Assembly: GCA_050084985.1 (NCBI GenBank)
Contig: JBITNC010000001.1
Location: 11,594,001-11,658,000 of the forward strand
Length of the DNA: 64,000 nt
Source: Nageia nagi
Taxonomy: Eukaryota > Pinophyta
Direction of reading: 5' to 3'
Positions within the stretch are counted from its first letter, which is position 1. Every line of letters starts with the position of its first letter. This document shows, piece by piece, positions 49,386 through 60,679 of the stretch. A model generated the notes under the pieces. It worked only from the letters and a program-made list of their open reading frames with translations, made no database searches and was not told where the DNA came from. Position numbers and translations under genes: made by a program.

Positions 49386-50673
49386 TGTAACACTACCTTC
49401 TACTTCTAGATAATATTTTTCACCTATACTCAACATCAAAACTCTAAAATTTTAGACCTATTTTTTAAATTTAAATAATTAAATTATTTAAGAATGGAAA
49501 AGGTGATCTATATGAGCGTATCAATGCTACTAGCTAGTTAGCATTCACATGGAAAGATTGGCCAAATTTAGATTAGCCAATCCTAATCATAGTCCTTCTA
49601 GTCATGATACGAGTGATCCTGATATTTCTTCTCATGAACTATGCAACAAACATTCTTGTCATGGCATAGTGGTTTGCTACTTAGGGCCCATATCACTTGA
49701 GAGAATGGTCATATACTAAGTTATTTATTTTTTTGATGTAACCCTCCAAATCACAAGTGCAAATAGATTTTTCTAGGTAATATTCCTTATGAAGTGGGTA
49801 CATATTATCACCTATGGAACAATCATCAAACTTCTATTTTTTAAACTACATGTAGTATGACTACTAGTCACCATCATTCGATAACTATAGTTTTATCAGC
49901 TTTACTCTTCATCTAACAACCTATCAAGGATGTGAGACACTAACCTACCCATATCTATCGATTAGATTCACCATGGAATCCAGAATCCCCATGCCCATAT
50001 CTTAGTATGCCATGAGTATTATAATAATACACTTGAGTGATTTGTATTGTCTAATAAGTTTAAAATAAGGTTATAAAAATAAACCATCCGATATTCTATT
50101 GATCCTAGAAAAAAATGATCTTAAATCAATTATTAGGGTTTCTAAGTTTCATTCTTGTAACAAGAATTCATGTCATTCTAATATAATTCATGGTAAATAA
50201 ACCCTCTTTCATTTAAAAATAAATAAATAATAAATTCATCATCATATGCAAGAAGTTTCAAATCAAACTTGTTCAATAAATCATTAGGAATATTCAAAAG
50301 TACTATATTTTTTCCATATACATATATGAAGCACTACTTTAAAGAATGTCACATGCTAGAAAATAATTATAAGACTTGATTCAACTACTTCTAATAAGGA
50401 AGTGTGGCATAGAGTGGTCCATACTCAAGGAATATTATTTTTGTATGTCGTTTAGTGAGTTTTGATAACAAGAGTTTGACTAATGTACTTTTAATGTATT
50501 TGTCCTCATCGTTGAGATAACCCATAACCTCCATTCTTGTAGACTTTAGTCAAATTTATGATAAGATTGAGGTCTATTTTATCCTTCTAGGGTTCATCAC
50601 CTAATTCAATTTATCCTTAAGGGTCATCTCTAAACCTTAATACTCGAGTCAAGAATCTTATTTTTATCATAGG
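49386..50673 (-). mobile_element. O 5' LTR, part 1
   Basis: Aligns with 13260 onward of the left LTR. Interrupted after ATAGG at 50673 by the 4.67-kb insertion; the alignment resumes at 55348. Confidence 0.85.
50669..50673. repeat. solo LTR target site duplication, left (ATAGG)
   Basis: Matches 55348-55352. The uninterrupted left LTR of O has a single ATAGG at the corresponding place (near 14588). Confidence 0.85.
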
Positions 50674-51859
50674 TGTAAAGGCCCACCCAATGGCACTATT
50701 TGACTCGATTAGTATCGAGGATGTGAATGAATCTATGTTTGAATTATTACTATGTGATGATAAATTTTAAATGAAAATATGTATTCCTTGTGTCAATATA
50801 ATGTTGGCATCGAGATTGTGTATGATGTAGGTAACAAATCAATCTAGCAAAGGAATTAGGACAAAGATCCTAGGGAACTAGGATGAGCGATTAAGGAAAC
50901 GGATTGGTAAGAGTGAGAAAATAATTGACATTGAATTGCTAACATATTCACAAGGATCCTTTGTAAATCATATAGATACACATTAAAACTATATTTTTGA
51001 TAATACTTATGTGTGTGATTGTGAATGTGCACTAATAAATTTATCTTACAGGATGAAGAGACCACTACAGGTAAGAGATGTGTGTGTATTTTCAAAAGTT
51101 TATCAACTACCTATAAAGAATATTCTATTGATTGAAATTCAAATTTTAATAAAGCTAAAACTTAGGGGTAAGAAAACTTGTCTTTTTTTAATAATTAGAT
51201 TACATTGACACCTCCAAAAATAATTGAATTCTCAACCCATCCAATTTATTATTTGAAGGTAGGTCCAAATGATTTGAAATAAAGTTTTGTAAATGTTTCA
51301 AAACCTTTACAAAAATATAAACATCTCTACCCAATGTATGAATGTGATGATATGGAACAATAGTTCTTTTCTTGGACATATTAATCCCATTTGACCTACA
51401 AATATGGAGTACTTTTAGAGTAATAAGCATTCTCTTCCATTTCTTTCAAAGAATTTTGGTTAGAATCCTATGGAGTAAAGGATTTCCTCTTCTTAAAACT
51501 TGGGTACTCTTTCTTGTTTTTTAGATGTTTAGTGGGAATGTTTAATTACCTTGTGAATATACTGCATTTCCCATAGTTTGAAAGAAAGATTCGTTTAATT
51601 TCTTTTACTACTATAGTACATTTGAAAAGACTTCTCTAGAATTATTTGATATCTTTATAAGTAAGGCTTTATTAAATTATTTAGATACGTTGTAAAGTTT
51701 AGTTGCATTTTTTGTAATTGTTTAAAAAAAAATGAAGGTCCATTGAAATATTTTAATAATATTTAAGTACTTGGAAGAAACTTTATGGTTGATATATGAC
51801 ATGCGAAGTTTGTACTCTTACCTAATTATAAAGTTAAAGAGAACACAATCTTTAATCTC

Positions 51860-53230
51860 TTGAGAGGATATGAGTAGTTTTAAACTCCTCTTTTATGGAT
51901 TTCAATACCTTCTTCTAAAGCTTCCCTGATGGTACTTCATAAGCATATTGATAAAAGTTTTCGAGGTTGGATTTACACTTGACTACTCGATTTGCATCAC
52001 CCTCACCTTCTTAGAAAACTATATCCTTTACAGGAATCTTATGTAGTTATCCACATTCTACATATCTTTCAGGTTCGTATTTTGTGATACGATGTCATGA
52101 AACATTATTTACATCATTTATCTTAGCACACTATTCCCGGTCCTTCTCTATTCCTCACATTTACGTATATAGATATTTTGAAAAGAAACCTTTTCAATTA
52201 CATTTTAATGGATTTCTATACTTTCTTCTAGCATTTCCATTCTATTACACGTTGGAAAAACTTAGATAAAAGTTTCATATTTTAGATTACCATTGAAATC
52301 ATCGCATTTCATGAGACCGTATCTCAGGTAATTTCCATAAAATTTGTAAGTTCTTTCCTTGCATCTGATCTGTGTATTTCTCCCTCAATCTGCACCATCA
52401 AACATGCTCAGATAATCAATGAGAACTATTCTCATCTACTCTTTGATGAATCTCTATGTTTGTTTGAAATTCTCGTAGTGTTATACTCCGGAAAAATTCT
52501 GGCAGAATTTTCAAAATCTAACTTACTCCTAACTACTATGTTTCATAAGTTTACATACCCAATAGATGTAAACTATTATATGTGCGACTCCATCACATCC
52601 TCCTTGTGCATATCCTAACACCTTCGCATCTGATGAAAATACATTTTCTTCATACCTCTTCGTGAGCCCCTTTACCCATCTACATTCTGCATTTGTTATA
52701 CTAGCACGTTCATTTTTTGTATTCATGTCTTGGAGGGCATTTACATCCCCTATTTATATAAAAAAATTGAACGCCTTCTATGATAATTGCAATCCATGAA
52801 ATGCTGTCTGAACTTGTGTATTCTTCTCCATACATGACTAACAGTGTAGTCACAGTCACAACATTTGATGAGAAACCATTTAACTATCCTTTAATGGATC
52901 TCCACACCTTATTTTGAAAATCTTATGACGTTATATGCCGAATGAATGCAAAGGTTTCAGAGTTTGGTTTTCTTTTTGGCATTTGATTTACAAGTATTCC
53001 CCTACGCCATTTTCTGTTTGTCATTCCCAGAATCTGGTGTCCTCTTCTACGTCTTGTTTTTGTGGCTCTTTTGGGCACTCATTTGATGCGAAAAACCAGT
53101 GACAGTTACTGTCCAATGGATCCCATACCTTCTTAGCTGAGTTCGTACACTGATTCATGCTGGAAAAATGCTGACAAAGGTTACTGTTGCCTTCAAGTTC
53201 TAAATTCAACATGTATTTTTTGCATTCTCT
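51860..53230 (-). repeat. six divergent ~200-300-bp modules, exon-like on the minus strand
   Basis: Similar modules lie near 51.89, 52.19, 52.44, 52.64, 52.90 and 53.10 kb. Plus-strand landmarks are 'tttgatgagaaaccatt', then 'ttaatggatctccatacctt', then 'ggaaaaatgctgacaaag'. On the minus strand they give degenerate peptides such as AKKVWDPLDSNCHWFFASNE (53.1 kb), NKVWRSIKG and NGFSSN (52.9 kb) and RKYRNPLK and KGFFSK (52.19 kb). The family is unknown. They could be captured gene exons amplified in tandem or simply an old LTR-internal repeat. Spacing is irregular. Confidence 0.5.
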
Positions 53231-55270
53231 AAGACTGCATTTGATTAGGTATACTTTCATTCAATTCCTAGATGTTTTATTTAATTTTACTTGTATGTTC
53301 TACCAATTATGTATACACACTTTGATAATTCATTATCATACTCTGATTTCTCCTAAATAATGAAATATAAGTATCATTAATAGGAAAGTCATTTACTTTA
53401 TTTGAAATTATTTTATAATGAGAAACATTTTCAATTCAGAAGTTTATATCTTATATAAATGGTATCTCATAAAAGAAAGGTAATACATATATAATTGAGA
53501 AGTTAAATTAGTATAAATACATATAATATATGAGATTTAGTCATTAATTATATCTTTTTTTATTAAATTGGAACAATAGGATTATGGATACTAGTATAAA
53601 GCCATATGGTACCTTGGACTTAAATATGACAAATTACATTATTGATGCATATGAAACTTATTAAATACATTGAGACCTCTTGAATAGGATTCCATATTAA
53701 TGGCGGTATATAATCAATAAATTTAGAAGTAACCTCTTAGAAAAGATCAGTATGATATAAGAAATGATAAAAATACAAGATAATTAAACATGGATTTTAA
53801 ATCTACAAACATAACATATTTCTACAATAGAGAGAAACCTTATTGAGCTATTTATATTGGATATATGGAATGTAGTATTTCTTGAATTATCATTGATAAG
53901 GTTGAACGTTTTTATTTCTTTATAATATTACATTGTTATGGTTGAGGAAGGGAGGTGGCCTCATTAATGGCATAAAACCTCTTGAGACACTAGATTGAGT
54001 ATATGAGGTATCAAAATTTAGATGTACATATGCATTTGGGTTCCAAAAGAGATGAGTTGTCCTGATCCTCATATGCTTAAGATCTATTCTTAGTACTTAT
54101 GACCATTTACTCATGGAAACCTTGGAGTGCACGTGAAAAGAAGATTTGCACGAGCAAAGTTAAGAAGTTCTTCTACTACTAGAGATCAATGTTCAAAGAA
54201 TCTACATTCAAGTATTTGTTCTATTTGATATTGGATGTAAAATTAAGAAGGATAGAAAGGAGAAAAACTAATCAATATGCCAAAGGTTATAATCCTTGTA
54301 TAATTTAAACTCATTTTGAAAAAGTATCAGATTCATCCATATTAGATCAATAATACATAGTATAGTATTGATAGAAAATTCATGATAAAGATGAAGGTGA
54401 ATTGCTATGTACTAATGACATGTTTTTAGAACTATATTTAATCATGAGATTATTTTAATTTTTCCCCATGTAATAACTCAAAGGTAGTCTCATCTATTGT
54501 ATGGATTATATTTAAAAAAGATACTTTACTTGATTAAATTATTTATTTCTTGCTTATTGATTATTGAAGGAATTGTTAACTTTGAGATTCAAAGAGTTTA
54601 TAGTTTACATAGTACATTAATGAATGCAATAGGGCTAGAAAATATCATCAAAGTTACATGACCTCACTTATGAAATCAAAGTAGGTTATGGTGTTCATTT
54701 ATTTACAAGTTAATTAAATTGATTAACATAATTTATGGCTTCTTAAATAGTTAAATGCTTAAACAATGGTCTAAGGGATTGATATAAAAAATATATATAT
54801 AACTCTAAATAAATCCACCAGCATCCCAAATATTTGGAAAGGATCCCAAATTAGTCATAAGGATCCAAATTGAGATTTAGGAGCATATGGGAAATATTAG
54901 GGACCCTTTGGGATTAAATGAGATAGTTTGGGTATACTATGGGAAATAATTTGGATTGTTTGGAATTAATATAGGATCTAAATTGTAAGATTTCTTAAAC
55001 ATTGATTTGCACTTAAACTAGCGATATTAAACCTTTATAGCATAACAAGTACACCTTCTCAAGATTAAGGATACAATAAATAAGTCTAAATAAAAAAAAA
55101 GGTACAATCATTAGGAGTATCCACTTGCAAGCAAGGATAGGAATGTTTGGTGAATGAACCTTTGTACTTAAAAGAAAAGATAAAGACTAAATAAAGTCGA
55201 TAAGGTATCAACATGTAGTACATGTGGGATATAATTCTACTAATAGTGAACCTAATGAACCAAATAGATC

Positions 55271-55295
55271 GATAAATAAATAAATAAATAAATAA
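55271..55295. repeat. (AAAT)n microsatellite
   Basis: Six near-perfect tetramers close to the right end of the solo LTR. Confidence 0.95.
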
Positions 55296-55347
55296 TTTGA
55301 TCCTAAATTTAAGGGTTTTAGATGGTGAAAGTTTGAGTAACATTGCA

Positions 55348-56650
55348 ATAGGATATATGCATTATCCATAGAAGTCACTTATCTTTTTCTAACCCATTCT
55401 TTTCATTAGTTATTCTTATGGATATCTTCGATGTTCAATCTATCTATATGATATCCTGAAGTTTCCTTCATTTGTTTAATCAATTTCCATGATATCATTT
55501 ATATTAAACGACTTATGTTTATATAGATTATAATAGATAAAAGTAGGTTATGAACATAGAATTGTCCCCTAGATTAATACATACTTACACCCATGATTAT
55601 GGATTTATTTTATACACTAAACTGATGGTTATTCTTAATGAGCTAAGGGTGTAGTAATAATTTCTTTGAATTAATATATACTAAATTCATTTGGAAACAT
55701 TTTTGGATTTTTAATTCAATTTCTGGTCAATTACCCAAGATATCATTTAAATAAATTTAAGAGTATCTCATAGAGTGAATCACATAAAATACATCCCTTG
55801 GATTATTACCAATAAATTTTCATATGAAGCATAGGCTATCTTCATGATTACACAAATATACATATGAGTGATAGCTTTACCTCAAAATCTAATTTATTTC
55901 ATGATTATAATAATCTATCAAGAACTAGGGTAATCATAGTTATACATCATGATTACATATTTGTTCCCTTACACACAACGTAGGGTATTTACATCATATC
56001 ATTGTATAGGTATTTCATTGATGAACTTTATTAAGTCTTCCTACTTTGGATGTAGCTCCTTGCCATCTTCATCCTTTCATGCTACTCCAAGGGCCCAAGG
56101 TTCATCGATGATGGGTACTAAGAAAGGCTTTCGAGTAATTAAGGATCAAGATAGTACCCTTTTTTTACCAAAATACATATGATTTAAAAATACATGATAT
56201 TCCATTTCATTGATTTAAATACCCTCTTTATGGATCTTAGGAGGTTTTATTTTCTCTCTATAACTACCTCCCTTCATTGTTTATATGGTAAAATTATACA
56301 AGAATCTTACTCAAAATAATGTTATGAACACATCATCTTCATACTATAAGATTCATCATCATTTATGGTATGGTACATCCTTGAATATTGATTACCCTAA
56401 CATGATCATGTTTTATGATAATACCATCATTATGGCTTAAATACATTGTAAAAATGTTTGAGCATGCTAATCATTCCAACTAAATGTTATTCCTTCACAT
56501 TTCTATTTAGGTCATAGTTTCTAATTTTATTATTCTTGAAACCTTCCTACTATAATAAATCTATTGTAAATCCTTACAAATAATTTATAATAATAAAGGA
56601 CTTTATGTAGTATATAATAAGTTTAAACTATGGTGCTTTGCATTTGGAAT
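55348..56650 (-). mobile_element. O 5' LTR, part 2, truncated
   Basis: Continues the alignment to the left LTR from ATAGGATATATGC up to 'gctttgcatttggaa' at 56649 (15943 in the left copy). Beyond that the two sequences differ completely, so about 2.4 kb of this LTR is missing or replaced. Confidence 0.8.
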
Positions 56651-57514
56651 ATGCCAAAGTTGCGAAAATAGGAAAAAAGAGCTCTAGAGGCATTTTTGAT
56701 GAGCCATAACTTATTACTAGGTCCATGGTTTAACATGAAATGTGTACCATGTATTCTATAAATAAATAACTATAATTCAATCAAATTTAAATGTCTAACT
56801 CCTCATATTTTGTACACAACACTTCTTGTAAAGTGGCCTATGATGAAGATTTCACAGGCATTTGTCAAACACTTCACATGCTTAGTTTTGTTTACATTTA
56901 TGTTTCTTATACTTAGAGGCATTTTTGGAAAAATTTCAAAATGAAAAAGTTGCTGATATTGCCAAGTTATACATGCAAAAATTTGAAATTCCAAATTTGA
57001 AGACTTCAAGAGCTCAAAACAACCATCCAACTATTTCCATCATGCTTAGAACTTTGAAAAATTACAAAATTGCATTTTGCATCTTGCACCATTTTTTTCT
57101 TGATCAACTCCTTGATTTAAAATTTGAACCACATATTATTGGTATATATTACTATATTTTATTTAAATTTTATCCATTAACTTATCACCATTTACTCGTA
57201 ATTTGACTTGCATGAAGCTAATTTCACCTATATTTTTGACTACTCCAAAATATGAGTGTGCATGAAATCAAACCAACATGGAATATGACCATTCCAATGA
57301 TGTACACAACTATTTTAGCACCTCAAAAATTTATTCAAGCCATATCTTTCCATATTTCACCTTCCATTTACATTTTGGCCCCCTTGATAGCTTTTGGTAC
57401 CTCATGACAACTTTTGGTCCCTTTGTTGTTTTTGTGTTTGACAACTTTGCAAATCTTGTTGAAGTCATTCCTTTGATGCATGCAACCATGGGAACCATAT
57501 GCATACTAATATCA
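56651..57514. other. unassigned AT-rich sequence
   Basis: No match to the O LTR or other parts of the window. The phrase 'tagaggcatttttg' occurs twice (56682 and 56912). Short open frames on the plus strand look like chance. It replaces the missing end of the O 5' LTR. Confidence 0.5.
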
Positions 57515-58069
57515 TCATGTTGATAACAATGACAACATCATTTCACCATAGTCAACAACTTTAGCATAAAATCTAGATGGCAATGATCTTAGGATCTTTT
57601 TGATAATCATATTATCTTCAACATTTTCACCTAGACCTATGATGGAATTGATAATTTCATTAACTTTGAGTATGTAGGTAGTAATATCCTCTTCATCATT
57701 CATCTTAATCCCTTAAAATTTAGATCTAAAGGTTTGTAGCTTAGCTTCCGTTATCTTGTTATCACCTTCATGGATAGTCTTCAATTTGTCCCACATCTCT
57801 TTAGCAGACTTGCATCCCATAACTTTTACCAACTCACTATCAACCATAACATACATGATATAATTTTTTGCCTTGGAATCACTTTTACACTTCTTTTTTA
57901 CTATAACTATTCAAAGTGTGTATAGTGTAGTGTACTCATTTTCAATAGCTTCCCAGATGTCATAACCTAAGACACTAAGATATGTTTGCATCTAAAGTCT
58001 GCAAGAGGAATAGTTTTTTCCATCAAAGAGTGGTGTTCTATTCAAAGATAAGTCTCCTCCACTAACCAT
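57515..58069 (-). pseudogene. C3 copia gag, 3' truncated
   Basis: The minus-strand start at 58069 reads MVSGGDLSLNRTPLFDGKNY, then MQTYLSVLGYDIWEAIENEY, DSELVKVMGCKSAKEMWDKL and MNDEEDITTYILKVNEII, GLGENVEDNMIIKKILRSLP. This is the UBN2-type copia gag. The frame is nearly continuous with few stops, then is lost after SRFYAKV near 57540. No protease, integrase or RT follows. Confidence 0.85.
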
Positions 58070-58120
58070 TGTGTCACTTATTGTACCTCCTTAGTCAATT
58101 AGACTTAAATAAGGGACCTA

Positions 58121-58133
58121 GCTCTAATACCAA
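58121..58133 (-). promoter_or_regulatory. C3 primer-binding site
   Basis: Minus-strand TTGGTATTAGAGC, four bases after the 5' LTR end and upstream of the gag start at 58069. Confidence 0.85.
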
Positions 58134-58137
58134 TTTT

Positions 58138-58667
58138 TGAACTAGAAATGATATTGAGGCAAGGGTTGAATCAATGTGTAATTAAAACTTGAAGCTAATA
58201 ACCAAATGCAATATTGAAATACATTAAAACACACAAGAGTGAAAAATGATAATATATTTAATAAGGTTCAGCATATTATCTACATTCTTAGGAAAAGAGT
58301 TTTTGGATCATAGTCCAAATCTAGCTTAGAAATAAAGCACCCACTTTACAAAGGTTTACCAGCACCTATAAGATGGAGCACCAACTCTAGATTTTGTAGC
58401 ACCCACTACAAGGAGCACCAACCCCTTTAGCCAAGCACTCAACTTGGTAGATTAGAAAATAAAATAGTTTTGGTTAGCTTTCCAACTTTATCACAAAGAC
58501 CTTTAGTGGACTAGCTCAACAATCTCCACACTCTTGGCTATTTATGTTTGTATTAGCTTCATGTCTTCATAGCCAATGCATTTCTCTCTTTTACCAATTT
58601 ATTAATCTTACTCAACATTAATAGCATTCATCTTTATTTTGATTTCCCTATCTCTATATCAACAACA
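58138..58667 (-). mobile_element. C3 5' LTR
   Basis: Plus strand TGAACTAGAAATG at one end and ...CTATATCAACAACA at the other, so on the minus strand TGTTGTTGATATAG...TAGTTCA. Contains repeated AGCACC phrases. The outer border is set by the TG only, as no partner LTR exists here. Confidence 0.65.
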
Positions 58668-58732
58668 TGTTTGATCATCTCAGCACAAACTCTATAATCT
58701 CCTCATTCCATAACAACTCCTTTCACTCATTC

Positions 58733-59115
58733 TGTTAGGTCCCTATACTACTCATGTAGCCCATATATTATTATTATGTGTCCCATCGAAGCCACTATGG
58801 TTATTGTTATTCCCTTACATTATTATTATTATTTTACTTAGACATTATTATTGTTATGTCTGCTAGTGTCCTTTCATTGTAGTAGCACCCCTTGACTCCT
58901 ATATATACTAAGGAGGTATTATAATTTATAATGTCGATTGTTGTGTATTTGATGTGATGTAAAGGAGGTTTCCCCCTCGAAGTGGCTTATTACAGATTTT
59001 GATGTAAAGGAGGTTGCCCCCTTGAAGTGGCTTATTACTAATTTCATATCTTATTCAAGGCATTAAGCTCTTTCTCTTGTGATTTTATGCTATTCTGGGA
59101 ACCTTGTTCATAACA
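58733..59115 (+). mobile_element. D4 5' LTR
   Basis: 383 bases from TGTTAGGTCCC to TTCATAACA, with TGTTA/TAACA inverted ends and a primer site two bases later. A 45-bp direct tandem repeat lies inside. No second LTR is in the window. Confidence 0.8.
58956..59043 (+). repeat. 45-bp tandem repeat in the D4 LTR
   Basis: Two copies of GATGTAAAGGAGGTT...GAAGTGGCTTATTAC, starting at 58956 and 59001, with few differences. Confidence 0.9.
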
Positions 59116-59117
59116 TT

Positions 59118-59131
59118 TGGTACCAGAGCAG
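59118..59131 (+). promoter_or_regulatory. D4 primer-binding site
   Basis: TGGTACCAGAGCAG, initiator-Met type, two bases after the LTR. Confidence 0.85.
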
Positions 59132-59425
59132 ATAATTCTAGGGTTTCATTGCTCAAAAGTAGTCATCGTGGAATTTTCACTACCAATTTTGTTTTGCAAA
59201 TTTTTAGATTCTAAAATTTATTATATTTTTAGATGACATACCTAAGAAGTTTTAGTTCAAATTTTAGCTCCTATTTCACTATATGTTGCAAGTTACATTC
59301 GGGGAAGTTAAGGTTTGTGACTAGTCTCAAAAGCAGGTCTGAAATAGGTGTTTTAGCTAAAAAGTGTATATATAAAGTTTTATAGCTCCAAACTAGGTGA
59401 AACCTATTGGATTGGTTAGGCTATA
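59132..59425 (+). other. D4 leader, cut by N1
   Basis: Non-coding sequence following the D4 primer site up to the N1 5' LTR. The rest of D4 would lie beyond N1, outside the window, so its superfamily cannot be told. Confidence 0.7.
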
Positions 59426-59569
59426 TGTATATTCATACATAATAAACTCTTTATTAAAGCCCCAGTGTACTGTACTTGCAATCATGAGCTCATTTTAAGA
59501 TCCCCGGGAGTTTTTTTGGAGTAGATAAAGAAGCCAAAGCCTGAAAGTTAAGTGTTCCGGAAGTAAAAC

Positions 59570-60480
59570 ATTCTAGAATAAGATGATGATGTCATAGAGG
59601 ATAAGATAGTCACATTTTGGCAAAAAACTAGGTTCCAGAAATGATGATGTTAGCAAGGGGTGATTAAAAAATCGGAGTCAGTGAGTAAAACATCCCGGAA
59701 GCATAGAGATGACGTCAATGATTCTGGGCCTTAACCCAAAACCAGAGCCCGGAAGTGATGAGGTCAGCGAGGAATGATCGAAGAAGCCAGAGCCCCATAA
59801 AATAAGTGTTCCAGAAGTAAAGTGTTCTGGAATGAAATGATGATGTCACAAAGTATGAGACAGTCACGTTTTGGTAAAGACCGGGTTTCGGAAGTGATGA
59901 GGTCAGCAAGGGATGATTAAAAAAGCCGAAGTCAGTAGATTAAACATTCTGGAATGAAATGATAAAAGCTTAGTTGTTGAAAAAATTGGGTTCTGGAGAA
60001 AGTGAGTAGAGCATTCCAGAAGCATAGATATGATGCCACAGGGAGAAAAATGTTCACATTTTTAATGAAATCGGGTCCCGGAGATGATGAGATCAGTAAG
60101 GGAAATCAAAAGGCCCAGAGTCAGTGAGTAAAGCATTCCAAAAATGAAATGATGATGTCACAGAATGAAATGATAAAAGCTCAATTGTTGAAAAAACTAG
60201 GTTCCAAAGAAAATGAGTAGAGCATTCCAAAAGCATAGATATGACGCCACGGGGAGAACAATGTTCACATTTTTAATGAAACCGAGTCCTAAAGATGATG
60301 AGGTTAGCAAGGGAAATCAAAAGGCCCGATGTCAGTGAGTAAAGCATTCTGGAAATGAAATGATGATGTCACAAAAGAAATGATAAAGCTCAATTATGGA
60401 AAAGCCCGGGCCCCAGAAGTGATGAGGTCAGCAAAGAGTGATCAAATAGCCGGAACGAGATGAACAGAGCATTCCAGAAT
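59570..60480 (+). repeat. N1 U3 tandem array of ~122-bp units
   Basis: Units begin with CATTC(C/T)GGAA-type phrases at about 59570, 59691, 59822, 59944, 60011, 60133, 60222, 60344 and 60469; full units are ~122 bases and two are short. Most hold GATGATGTCAC, GATGACGTCAA or GATATGACGCCAC near their start and a GATGAGGTCAGCAAGG phrase later. One perfect TGACGTCA is at 59709. The 3' LTR has two units fewer. Confidence 0.9.
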
Positions 60481-60668
60481 GTAGAGATGAGGCCAGCAAA
60501 AGGTCAGATCACAGTTGTCAAGAAGCGTATCATCTACAATCTTGCCCATTTTTGTAATATTCTGCCAAGTGGCATATGTAGGTAATATCAGTTAAAAGAA
60601 GGCTAGAATCTTTAAGCCGTTTTGTAAACGTTTCTATTCTGCAAATCTTGTAACTGCTATTACTGCAG

Positions 60669-60679
60669 TATAAGTATAT
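60669..60679 (+). promoter_or_regulatory. possible TATA box of the N1 LTR
   Basis: TATAAGTATAT lies downstream of the U3 array and upstream of the presumed R region, the right place for the LTR promoter. An AATAAA at 60683-60688 follows. No start site can be read from sequence alone. Confidence 0.4.

Larger units (their letters stand above)
50674..55347 (+). mobile_element. probable solo LTR, 4.67 kb, inserted in the O 5' LTR
   Basis: Begins TGTAAAGGCCCACCC and ends GAGTAACATTGCA, flanked by ATAGG on both sides; the left O LTR shows the empty site with one ATAGG. No gag or pol relic and no internal LTR pair is seen, so a solo LTR is the simplest reading. The start resembles the O LTR start (TGTAATGGCTCTCCC) and the end is also similar, suggesting a related long-LTR family. 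A large non-autonomous element without genes is the alternative. Confidence 0.75.
13260..56650 (-). mobile_element. O: Del/Tekay-like Ty3/gypsy retrotransposon hosting four insertions
   Basis: The element lies on the minus strand. Its left (3') LTR is 13260-18186 plus 36177-36305; its internal region is 36306-49385, split by C2; its right (5') LTR is 49386-50673 plus 55348-56650, truncated. The ends of the pieces join cleanly once each insertion and one target copy are removed. The pol tail (HVSLLRKYVFDPSHVLDF) and gag-pol wording are typical of the chromovirus Del/Tekay group. Left of the left LTR is ATAGG, a possible target duplication whose partner is not in the window. Confidence 0.85.

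Noticed and set aside
51860-53230. A host gene with six exons
   Set aside because: Modules have stops, no clear splice pattern and lie wholly inside a TG...CA insertion with a target duplication. Kept as an exon-like repeat only.
57278-57523. Plus-strand frame of 81 codons
   Set aside because: No recognisable domain and no neighbouring exon or promoter; lies in unassigned sequence beside the C3 gag end.
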